Below, one piece after another: positions 27,578-34,796 of a DNA stretch of 53,183 bases. Origin of the DNA: Solirubrobacterales bacterium. GTDB lineage: Bacteria; Actinomycetota; Thermoleophilia; Solirubrobacterales; 70-9. Numbering within the stretch: position 1 is the stretch's first letter; each line of letters opens with the position of its first letter. Below the pieces are notes generated by a model. That model worked only from the letters and a program-made list of their open reading frames with translations. It had not been told where the DNA came from and did not search any database. A program made the position numbers and the translations under genes. The DNA is taken from positions 1 through 53,183 of the forward strand of contig JAFKLL010000037.1 in the NCBI GenBank assembly GCA_017304845.1, written 5' to 3'.

Positions 27578-28708
27578 TTAGGCCGCCACCTGGTAGATGA
27601 GCGACTCGTTTCTGCCGATTCGCACCGGGCGGTACCCGGTGAAGTGCCTGTCGATCTCCGGGTCGCCCGTGTCGACCGTGAGCGGTGAAGATCCGAGCTC
27701 GATGAGCTTCTGCAGGTCGGCGACGACGATCAGGTCGTCGGGGTCGACCCGCCGCAGGGTCCCGGGCCCGATCTGCTGGTTGCCCCGCCCGAGCAGCGAC
27801 CCCTGGCCGCCGATCACGCCCATGACGAGGTTGACCCGGCCGGCCCCCGCGGTGAGGCGGTCCAGCTCGGCCTCGTTGACGTCCCCGGCCAGCAGCTCCC
27901 GGTCGCGGACCACGTCGATCGCCAGCGGGTCGGACTCGAAGCCGAGATGCCGACGGACCCAGGACATGGTCGAGCCGGGGCCGATCACGTAGAGCTCGTC
28001 GGGCCGCATCTCCTCCACCACCTCGAGGCAGGCAGACCGCATGGCCGCGGCGTCGCGCCCGGCCGACTGGGACTTGGCGGCGAGCAGGCGCGAGCGCGCC
28101 TCGGGCACGGTCAGGGTGCCGTAGAGGGTGGTGGTGGCCGAGGGGTCGTCGGCGTCGCGGTCAACGACGTCGGCCTCGCCGAGCCGGGCCGTGCCGGGAT
28201 CCTGCCCCAGGTAGTCCACGACCACGTCGGCCGCGGCGGCGGGGCTGCGGGCGAAGCAGCCGGAATGCATCTTCACCCCGGTCGGGATGCCGACCACGGG
28301 AACGCGGCGCCCGATCGATTCGCGGATCACCCGGGCGGTGCCGTCACCGCCCGCGAAGAGGATCAGCTCGACCCCGGAGTCGGCCATCGCAAGAGCCGCC
28401 TCGCGGGTGTCCTCGGGCGAGGTCTCGCAGCCGAACTCGCCGGCCACCTCGGCCTCGAAGCCATGCTCGCGGGCGACCTTCTCCCCCATCGCGCCGCCGG
28501 CGACGGTCAGGGCGAGATCGCCCTGCTCCCGCAGCCGGTCCAGGGCGATCCCGGCCCGCTCGGCCGCCATCTCGGTCGCGCCGAGCTCGCGGGCCCGCTG
28601 CTGCCGCCAGCTGCCGTCGGTGCCGCGCAGGCCGACCTTGCCCCCCATGCCGGCGATCGGGTTGACGATCAACCCGATCCGACGGCTGAGGGAGGCGGCG
28701 GCGGTCAT
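27578..28708 (-). CDS. ATP-NAD/AcoX-kinase-family protein
   Basis: A 376-residue protein. The N-terminus IGLIVNPIAGMGGKVGLRGTDG and the core motif LILFAGGDGTARVI are those of the ATP-NAD kinase/AcoX family; GGDG is the diphosphate-binding turn. Family members outside the true NAD kinases occur in catabolic clusters, such as acetoin utilisation, with unclear roles. It could phosphorylate NAD or another small molecule. It starts one base after the aminotransferase stop and is 13 bp before gcvPA, so it belongs to the same operon. Confidence 0.8.
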   Translation of the reverse strand: MTAAASLSRRIGLIVNPIAGMGGKVGLRGTDGSWRQQRARELGATEMAAERAGIALDRLREQGDLALTVAGGAMGEKVAREHGFEAEVAGEFGCETSPEDTREAALAMADSGVELILFAGGDGTARVIRESIGRRVPVVGIPTGVKMHSGCFARSPAAAADVVVDYLGQDPGTARLGEADVVDRDADDPSATTTLYGTLTVPEARSRLLAAKSQSAGRDAAAMRSACLEVVEEMRPDELYVIGPGSTMSWVRRHLGFESDPLAIDVVRDRELLAGDVNEAELDRLTAGAGRVNLVMGVIGGQGSLLGRGNQQIGPGTLRRVDPDDLIVVADLQKLIELGSSPLTVDTGDPEIDRHFTGYRPVRIGRNESLIYQVAA

Positions 28709-28709
28709 C

Positions 28710-30110
28710 TCAGGCCCGGCCCAGTTCCTTCGCCACCTGGTCGGCGGCCTCGCGGGCCACGGCGACCATGCGGTCGATCTCCGCCTCCTCGACCACGAAG
28801 GGCGGCGAGAAGGAGATCGTGTCGGCCTCCGGCAGGGCCCGGGAGATCACTCCCCGTTCGAGGCAGGCCGCGTTGACCCGCCGCCCGACCCCGAGGGCGG
28901 GATCGAAGCGGGTGGCCGGATCCTTCTCGGCGACGAACTCGACCGCGCCGACCAGGCCCTTGCCCCGGACCTCGCCGACCAGCGGGTGGTCGTCGAAGGC
29001 CTGGCGCAGGTTGGTCCGCAGCCGTTCGCCTCGTTCGGTGACCTGGGAGATCAAGTCGTCGTCCTCGACTATGTCGAGGTTCGCCATCGCCGCGGCCGCC
29101 GAGAGCGGATGGGCGCTGTAGGTGTATCCATGGCCGAAGGCGAGCCCGCCGTCGGACTGCTCGGCCAGCACGTCCCACACCCGGTCGGTCACGAGGCAGG
29201 CCGAGAGCGGGACGTAGCCGGAGGTGATCCCCTTGGCGACGGTGATCAGATCCGGCTCCATGTCCATCACGGACGTCCCGAACCACTCGCCGAGGCGGCC
29301 GAAGGCGGATACCACCTCGTCGGCGATGAGTAGGACGTCGTGTCGGTCGAGTACCTCCTTGATGGCGGGGAAGTAGCCATCAGGGGGAATGATGACGCCC
29401 CCGGCCGCTTGGATCGGCTCGGCGATGAAGGCGGCGACCGTCTCGGGGCCCTCGTCGAGGATCAGCTGCTCGAGATCGGCGGCCAGCCGGGCCGAGAAAT
29501 CGGCGTCGCTCTCACCGGGCTTCGCCTCCCACAGGCGCGACGGCGTGGTGGTGTGGCGGATGAACGGGAGCGGCAGGTCGAAGCCGTCGTGGAGGTTGCT
29601 GAGGCCGGTCAGTCCGGCGGTCGCGATCGTCACCCCGTGGTAGCCGCGCCGCCGGGAGATGATCTTCTTCTTCTCGGGCCGGCCGAGCGCGTTGTTGTAG
29701 TACCAGACCAGCTTGATCTGGGTGTCGTTCGCGTCCGAGCCGCTGTTGCCGTAGAAGACCTTCGAGATCGGCACCGGGGCGATCTCGGTGAGGCGCTCGG
29801 CCAGGCGGGCCGGCGTGTCGGTCGCCATCGACGAGAACGCGTGGTAGTAGGGCAGCTTCAGGGTCTGGTCGTAGAGGGCCTGCGCGATCCGCTCCTGGCC
29901 GTAGCCGACGTTGACGCACCAGAGCCCGGCCATCGCGTCCAGGTACTCGTTCCCGGCCTCGTCCCAGAGGGTCGATCCCCGGCCGCGGACCATCATCCGT
30001 GGGCCGGTTCTCTGGTGCTCTCCGAGCACAGTGAAGGGGTGAAAGACGTGCCTCCGGTCGAGTTCGGAAGCCGCCAGGGCGTCTGGGCTATTTGTTCGGC
30101 TTGCGTTCAT
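28710..30110 (-). CDS. class III (omega-amino acid / putrescine-type) aminotransferase
   Basis: A 466-residue PLP enzyme. Landmarks are [78 protein letters not shown] with the PLP Asp, and the Schiff-base Lys in [15 protein letters not shown]. It is closest in style to SpuC/GabT-like omega-aminotransferases, which move the terminal amino group of putrescine, GABA or beta-alanine-type substrates to pyruvate or 2-oxoglutarate. The ATG at 30108-30110 lies just inside operator C; an upstream ATG (30137) would cover the operator and is less likely. First gene of a six-gene leftward operon. Confidence 0.86.
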   Translation of the reverse strand: MNASRTNSPDALAASELDRRHVFHPFTVLGEHQRTGPRMMVRGRGSTLWDEAGNEYLDAMAGLWCVNVGYGQERIAQALYDQTLKLPYYHAFSSMATDTPARLAERLTEIAPVPISKVFYGNSGSDANDTQIKLVWYYNNALGRPEKKKIISRRRGYHGVTIATAGLTGLSNLHDGFDLPLPFIRHTTTPSRLWEAKPGESDADFSARLAADLEQLILDEGPETVAAFIAEPIQAAGGVIIPPDGYFPAIKEVLDRHDVLLIADEVVSAFGRLGEWFGTSVMDMEPDLITVAKGITSGYVPLSACLVTDRVWDVLAEQSDGGLAFGHGYTYSAHPLSAAAAMANLDIVEDDDLISQVTERGERLRTNLRQAFDDHPLVGEVRGKGLVGAVEFVAEKDPATRFDPALGVGRRVNAACLERGVISRALPEADTISFSPPFVVEEAEIDRMVAVAREAADQVAKELGRA

Positions 30111-30127
30111 TTGCTCGTTATGCGAAC
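30094..30127. promoter_or_regulatory. tandem IclR-type operator C (aminotransferase / aldehyde dehydrogenase divergent promoter)
   Basis: Boxes GTTCG-GCTTG-CGTTC (30094-30108) and GCTCG-TTATG-CGAAC (30113-30127) are joined by ATTT. The layout is identical to operators A, B and D. One box overlaps the aminotransferase start codon, which would suit repression of that operon. Confidence 0.68.
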
Positions 30128-30173
30128 CTTTGCACATCGACGGAGGTTTGTCCAGATCGAAGGAGAAATGGCC

Positions 30174-31643
30174 ATGGCAGCAACCGAAACCAGTCCCACC
30201 AACAGCCGCCTGTGGCGCGAAGAACTCTTCATCGACGGCCGATGGGTGGACTCGGAGTCGGGCCGGCGGCTGCCGGTGACCGACCCCGCCACCGGCGAGG
30301 AGATCGCCCGGATGTCGCTGGCCGGGGCCGCCGAGACGAAGGCCGCCATCGCCGCCGCCGACCGGGCCCTGCCCGCCTGGGCCGGCCTCACCGCCAAGGA
30401 ACGCGCCCGCGTCATGCGCGACTGGTTCGATCTGATCACCGAGCACGCCGAGGAGCTGGCCGCGATCCTCGTCCTCGAGCAGGGCAAGCCGCTGGCCGAG
30501 GCGATCGGCGAGATCCACTACGGCGCCGGCTTCCTCGAGTGGTACGCCGAGGAGGGCAAGCGGGCCTACGGCGAAGTGATCCCGACCAACCAGGACGGGC
30601 GCCGCATCTTCGCCCTCAAGCAGCCGGTCGGGGTCTGCGCCGCGATCACCCCCTGGAACTTCCCCTCGGCCATGATCATGCGCAAGGTCGCCCCCGCCCT
30701 CGGCGCCGGGTGCACCATGGTCGTCAAGCCGGCCGAGCAGACCCCGCTCTCGGCCACCGCCCTGGCCAAGCTGGCCGAGGAGGCCGGCCTGCCGCCGGGC
30801 GTCCTCAACGTGGTGACCGGCGATCCGGTCGAGATCGGCGGCGCCATCACCTCGGACGCCCGGATCCGCCTGCTCAGCTTCACCGGCTCCACCCCGGTCG
30901 GCAAGCTGCTCATGTCGCAGTGCGCCGACACCGTCAAGCACGTCTCGCTGGAGCTCGGTGGCAACGCACCCTTCGTCGTGTTCGACGACGCCGACGTCGA
31001 CGCCGCGGTCGCCGGGGCCATCGCCTCCAAGTTCCGCAACGCCGGCCAGACCTGCGTCTGCGCCAATCGGCTGATCGTCCAGAGCGGCATCTACGACGCC
31101 TTCGTCGAGCGGCTGGTCGAGGCGACCGAGGCCCTGAAGGTCGGCTCCGGCTTCGAGCAGGGCGTCGAGCAGGGCCCGTTGATCGACGAGGCGGCGGTCG
31201 CCAAGGTCGAATCCCACATCGCCGACGCGACCGGCCTCGGGGCCGAGATCGCGACCGGCGGCAGCCTCCACGAACGCGGCGGCACCTGGTTCGCGCCGAC
31301 CGTCCTGACCGGGGTCGAACCGGAGATGCGGATCGCCTCCGAGGAGACCTTCGGCCCGGTCGCCCCCGTCTTCCGCTTCGAGACCGAGGAGGAGGCGCTG
31401 GCCCTCGCCAACGCGACCGAGTCCGGTCTCGCCGCCTACTTCTTCGCCAATGACGTCGGTCGGGTCTGGCGCTTCGCCGAGCGGCTCGAGTTCGGCGTGG
31501 TAGGAGTGAACACCGGGGTGATCTCCTACGAAGGGGCGCCCTTCGGCGGCGTCAAGCAGTCCGGCCTCGGCCGGGAGGGCTCGAAGTTCGGGCTCGACGA
31601 CTTCCTGGAAATCAAATACGTCTGTCTGGAGGGAATCGCATGA
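30174..31643 (+). CDS. succinate-semialdehyde-type aldehyde dehydrogenase (GabD-like)
   Basis: A 489-residue ALDH with [26 protein letters not shown], the general-base Glu260 in [17 protein letters not shown] and the nucleophile Cys294 in [11 protein letters not shown]. The [14 protein letters not shown]...[11 protein letters not shown]...GPLID pattern is typical of GabD. It oxidises a semialdehyde such as succinate, glutarate or adipate semialdehyde to the acid with NAD(P). The ATG at 30174 is preferred over 30168 because AGGAG is then 8 bp upstream. It is divergent from the aminotransferase whose product it probably oxidises. Confidence 0.88.
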   Translation: MAATETSPTNSRLWREELFIDGRWVDSESGRRLPVTDPATGEEIARMSLAGAAETKAAIAAADRALPAWAGLTAKERARVMRDWFDLITEHAEELAAILVLEQGKPLAEAIGEIHYGAGFLEWYAEEGKRAYGEVIPTNQDGRRIFALKQPVGVCAAITPWNFPSAMIMRKVAPALGAGCTMVVKPAEQTPLSATALAKLAEEAGLPPGVLNVVTGDPVEIGGAITSDARIRLLSFTGSTPVGKLLMSQCADTVKHVSLELGGNAPFVVFDDADVDAAVAGAIASKFRNAGQTCVCANRLIVQSGIYDAFVERLVEATEALKVGSGFEQGVEQGPLIDEAAVAKVESHIADATGLGAEIATGGSLHERGGTWFAPTVLTGVEPEMRIASEETFGPVAPVFRFETEEEALALANATESGLAAYFFANDVGRVWRFAERLEFGVVGVNTGVISYEGAPFGGVKQSGLGREGSKFGLDDFLEIKYVCLEGIA

Positions 31644-32410
31644 AGTCACTCGAAGGTCGCGCCGCGATCGTCACCGGGTCGGCCCAGGGCATCGGGCGCG
31701 GCATCGCCGAGGTCCTCGGCCGGGAGGGCGCCTCGATCGTGGTCGCCGACATCAACGGCGAGCTGGCCGAGGCCACCGCGGCCGAGATGGGCAGCGCCGG
31801 GATCGAGGCGGTCGGGATCAAGGTCGACGTGACCGACACCGACAGCCTCGACGGCCTGGTCCAGGCCACGGTCGACAGGTTCGGCTCGGTCGACATCCTC
31901 GCCGCCAACGCGGGGATCTACCCGGCCGACCCGATCGAGGAGATCGACCGGGCCTCCTGGGACCGGGTCATGAACCTGAACGTGGCCGGCGCCTTCTTCT
32001 CCTTCCAGGCCTGCCTGCCCCGGATGCGCGAACAGGGCTACGGCCGCGCGGTCATCACCTCCTCGATCACCGGCGCCTTCACCGGGCATCCCGGCTACTC
32101 GCACTACGGGGCCTCGAAGGCGGCCGTGCTCGGCTTCATGCGCTCGGCGGCGATCGAGACCGCGAAGCAGGGGGTCACGATCAACGCGGTCCTGCCCGGC
32201 AACGTGCAGACCCCGGGACTGGACGACGCCGGCGAGGAGCACAAGCGGGAGATGATGGGCTCGATCCCGATGGGCGAGTTCGCCAGCCCGGACGACATCG
32301 GCTGGGCGGTGCGCTTCCTGGCCTCCGAGGAGGCCGGCTACATCACCGGCCAGACCCTGGTGGTCGACGGCGGCCAGTTGCTGCCCGAGACCCCGATGGC
32401 GCTGCACTGA
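31640..32410 (+). CDS. short-chain dehydrogenase/reductase
   Basis: A 256-residue classical [11 protein letters not shown] cofactor site, V-A-D-I acidic strand end, AANAG, catalytic Ser in [15 protein letters not shown] and LVVDGG. It overlaps the aldehyde dehydrogenase stop by ATGA and so is second in the rightward operon controlled from operator C. NAD(H)-dependent oxidation of an alcohol intermediate is the likely role; the substrate is not known. Confidence 0.87.
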   Translation: MKSLEGRAAIVTGSAQGIGRGIAEVLGREGASIVVADINGELAEATAAEMGSAGIEAVGIKVDVTDTDSLDGLVQATVDRFGSVDILAANAGIYPADPIEEIDRASWDRVMNLNVAGAFFSFQACLPRMREQGYGRAVITSSITGAFTGHPGYSHYGASKAAVLGFMRSAAIETAKQGVTINAVLPGNVQTPGLDDAGEEHKREMMGSIPMGEFASPDDIGWAVRFLASEEAGYITGQTLVVDGGQLLPETPMALH

Positions 32411-32429
32411 GAATCGACCGGGCCCGACC

Positions 32430-33278
32430 TTGATCTCGGTCCTCCTCGGCGCCGCCGCGGCGCTCTGCTGGGGCGTCCAGAACGTGCTGTTGGCCGGGGT
32501 CGCCCGCAAAGGCGATCCCGGCGTCGCCTCCTTCTGGTACGTCGGCTACATGGCGCTGCTGGCCCTGCCCTTCGCCGTCGCCACCTGGGATCCGTCGGAG
32601 CTCGAGGGCGGCGCCGCCGGCTACCTGGTCCTGGCCGGCGTGGTCCAGGGGCTGGGCATGCTGTTCTTCACCCGCGCCCTGGCGATCGGGCCGATCGGGA
32701 TGCTGACCGGGCTGCTCTCGTTGGAGGGCGCCGGGGCGGCGATCCTCAGCTTCGTCGCCGGCGAGGCGATCGGCGGCCCGGTGGCGGCCGGCCTGGTCCT
32801 CTGCTCGGCCGGCGGCGTGCTGCTGGTCGCGGCGCGGGCCGACGACGTGCCGGGCCGGAGTGTCGGGCTGACCATGTTCGCGGTCGCCTGCAACGCGGCC
32901 GGGCTGTTCTCGCTCGGCTACTACGAGGTGAACCTGGCCCTGACCATGGTCATCTTCAACGGCGCCTCGGCCGCGGTGATCGCCGGGCTGCTCAAGGTGC
33001 AGGGCGGCAGCCCCCCACTGACCGAGGGGCATTTCGAGTCGCGAGGCTCCGAGGCGATGCCGATCCTGATCTCCGCCCTGGGCCTGCTCGGGCTGGTCGC
33101 CTTCACCTACGGCTCGCGCGAGGGCTCGACCGCGGTCACGGCCGTGCTCTCGGCGCAGTTCGCGGGGGTCGCCGCGATCGGCGGCTACCTCCACTTCAGC
33201 GAGAAGATGGAGCCGAGGCAGATCCTCGGCTTCGGCATCCTCGTCTGCGGCGTCAGCCTGGTCGCCGCCTTCGCCTGA
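32430..33278 (+). CDS. EamA/DMT-family transporter
   Basis: A 282-residue, strongly hydrophobic protein with about ten transmembrane segments in two EamA-like halves (starting ISVLLGAAAALCWGVQNVLL and, in the second half, VGLTMFAVACNAAGLFSLGYY). The start is TTG at 32430, 19 bp after the SDR stop, with no clear ribosome-binding site. It is probably the third gene of the aldehyde dehydrogenase operon and may export or import a pathway metabolite. It converges on tatA with a single base between. Confidence 0.82.
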   Translation: MISVLLGAAAALCWGVQNVLLAGVARKGDPGVASFWYVGYMALLALPFAVATWDPSELEGGAAGYLVLAGVVQGLGMLFFTRALAIGPIGMLTGLLSLEGAGAAILSFVAGEAIGGPVAAGLVLCSAGGVLLVAARADDVPGRSVGLTMFAVACNAAGLFSLGYYEVNLALTMVIFNGASAAVIAGLLKVQGGSPPLTEGHFESRGSEAMPILISALGLLGLVAFTYGSREGSTAVTAVLSAQFAGVAAIGGYLHFSEKMEPRQILGFGILVCGVSLVAAFA

Positions 33279-33279
33279 G

Positions 33280-33504
33280 TCAGACGGTCTCGGCCTTGGT
33301 GGGCTGGGGCGCGGTCTCGGGTTCGGGGGCGGTCACCGCCGCCTTCTCTTCCTCGTCGTCGTGCTTGCCGCTCAGCCCGGCGCGGAACTCGGTCAGGCTC
33401 TTGCCGGCCGAGCGACCGAGCTCGGGCAGCTTCTTGGGGCCGAAGATCACCAGCAGCAGGATCAGGACGATGGCGACTTCCATGGGTCCGATGTTCGGGA
33501 TCAC
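33280..33504 (-). CDS. tatA: Sec-independent translocase subunit TatA
   Basis: A 74-residue protein: a short N-terminus, one membrane helix (VAIVLILLLVIFGPKKLPEL), the hallmark F-G-P-K-K-L-P-E-L-G hinge, an amphipathic helix RSAGKSLTEFRAG and an acidic tail. It forms the Tat pore. The start is GTG at 33502-33504 with GAGGAG at good spacing. No tatB or tatC is nearby. Its own tandem operator (33548-33581) places it in the catabolic regulon, whose binding lipoprotein carries a twin-arginine signal. Confidence 0.92.
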   Translation of the reverse strand: MIPNIGPMEVAIVLILLLVIFGPKKLPELGRSAGKSLTEFRAGLSGKHDDEEEKAAVTAPEPETAPQPTKAETV

Positions 33505-33547
33505 GTCACTCCTCCTCGTTCGATGCGTTCCAGAAAGGATACGCCTC

Positions 33548-33581
33548 ATTCGCATAGCGCGCAAGTGTTCGTTCTACGAAC
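33548..33581. promoter_or_regulatory. tandem IclR-type operator B (upstream of tatA)
   Basis: Boxes ATTCG-CATAG-CGCGC (33548-33562) and GTTCG-TTCTA-CGAAC (33567-33581) are joined by AAGT. The second box is a perfect palindrome in its 5-bp arms. It lies 44 bp upstream of the tatA start and overlaps the end of the thioesterase gene. Confidence 0.68.
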
Positions 33582-33972
33582 TATTTCCGAAGGCAGCCCG
33601 GGCCTCTTCCGGCCAAGGCGTCGGGCTCCCCTCGCCGTTCACGAAGACCGTAACCAATCTACCTCGGGCGCACTCCTCCCCGCCTCGCTCGACCCGGAAC
33701 GCGAAGGTGACAGAGGTCCGGCCCAACTCGGCGACCTCGATCGTCACGTCGACCTCATCCATGAAGTAGAGCGTCGAGGAGTAGTCGATCTCCAGATGCG
33801 CCCTCGGCATCGAGGTGTAGATGGAATCGAGCAGCCCCAACCCGGCCAGCAGCTCGACCTCGGCCGCCTCCAGCAACCGGATCACCGTGCCGTAGTGGTA
33901 CCGGCCGGAAGAGTCGACATCGGAGAACTCGATCCGGCGGTGGACCGAAGCTGAAGGCGAGGCGCTGATCAT
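33574..33972 (-). CDS. hotdog-fold acyl-CoA thioesterase
   Basis: A 132-residue single-hotdog protein: R-R-I-E-F-S-D-V-D-S-S-G-R-Y-H-Y-G-T in place of the D-x-D-x-x-G-H-V-N-N of the 4HBT class, then LLEAAEVELLAGLG and EIDYSSTLYFMDEVDV. The changed motif suggests a different active-site arrangement or substrate from the thioesterase at 412. The ATG at 33970-33972 is the first start before the conserved part. It probably releases a free acid from an acyl- or aryl-CoA. It is divergent from the FAH-type hydratase. Confidence 0.78.
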   Translation of the reverse strand: MISASPSASVHRRIEFSDVDSSGRYHYGTVIRLLEAAEVELLAGLGLLDSIYTSMPRAHLEIDYSSTLYFMDEVDVTIEVAELGRTSVTFAFRVERGGEECARGRLVTVFVNGEGSPTPWPEEARAAFGNSS

Positions 33973-34015
33973 CCGCCACAGTCTCGCAGCCGGGCGGACG
34001 GCTAGATTTCCGCCG

Positions 34016-34702
34016 ATGACGAACCGGGAAGACGAGCGGATCATCGAGGGAATGGAGCGCCAGTTCGCGGCGCGCGAAGCGGTGCTGGCGGGAGCCGAAC
34101 GGCTGGGCTGGAAGTCCGGCTTCGGCACCGAGGGCGCGATGGGGCTGCTCGAGATCCGGCAGCCGCTGGTCGGGTTCCTCACCTCCGCCACCCTGATCGA
34201 CTCCGGCTCCGTGGTCGACGTGAGCGAGTGGGCCATGCCGCTGATCGAGCCCGAGGTCGCGGTCCGGCTCGAAGCCGAGGTCGGCCCCGGGGCGAGCCCC
34301 GAGCAGGCCGCCGAAGCGATCGGCGCGGTCGCCCCCGCGATCGAGCTGGTCGACCTGGGATCGATCGACAGCGTCGCCGACATCCTCGCCGGCAACATCT
34401 TCCACCGCCGGGTCATCCTCGGCGAGTTCCAGGCCCTGGGCGACTCGGCCCTGGATGCGGTGCGGATCGCCGTCACCGCCAACGGCACCAAGGGCGAGCC
34501 CTCCGACCCCCGCCAGGTGATCGGCGACCTCGGAGCGGTGGTCGCGGCCCTCGCGGACCAGGCCGACCTGGCCGGGGCCCGCTTCGAACCCGGCGACATC
34601 GTGATCACCGGCGCCGCGGTCCCGCCCGCCCCGCTCCAGTCCGGCGACTCGTTCGAGGCGGAGCTCTCCGGCGGCAGCGGCATCGCGGTGAAGATCGCCT
34701 GA
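34016..34702 (+). CDS. 2-keto-4-pentenoate hydratase / fumarylacetoacetase-family protein
   Basis: A 228-residue protein of the MhpD/HpcG hydratase-decarboxylase class. Visible landmarks are GWKSGFGTEGAMGLLEI, PLIEPEVAVRLEAEVG (the Glu-x-Glu metal site) and VVAALADQADLAGARFEPGDIVITGA. It should hydrate a 2-oxo-alkenoate produced by meta ring cleavage, which would fit the VOC extradiol-like gene at 12240. The ATG lies shortly after a TAGATT-like box, so the transcript may be leaderless. Confidence 0.78.
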   Translation: MTNREDERIIEGMERQFAAREAVLAGAERLGWKSGFGTEGAMGLLEIRQPLVGFLTSATLIDSGSVVDVSEWAMPLIEPEVAVRLEAEVGPGASPEQAAEAIGAVAPAIELVDLGSIDSVADILAGNIFHRRVILGEFQALGDSALDAVRIAVTANGTKGEPSDPRQVIGDLGAVVAALADQADLAGARFEPGDIVITGAAVPPAPLQSGDSFEAELSGGSGIAVKIA

Positions 34703-34796
34703 CCGGACGCCGATCGGTTTATCCTCATCTCCACAATCGACCGGCAGGCCGCCGCTCGGCCTGGCGAACACGCCAAGAAGGGCACGGGGGAGCACC

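Noticed and set aside
24703..27600. 965-codon open frame antisense to the gcvPB/gcvPA genes
   Set aside because: Shadow of codon bias on the real genes; no recognisable motif.
30111..31649. Long N-terminal extension in frame with the class III aminotransferase
   Set aside because: It is antisense to the clear aldehyde dehydrogenase gene and crosses operator C; the aminotransferase similarity starts near 30110.
33278..33300. Short CTGAGTCAG palindrome between the EamA and tatA stops
   Set aside because: Too short to call a terminator or a site.
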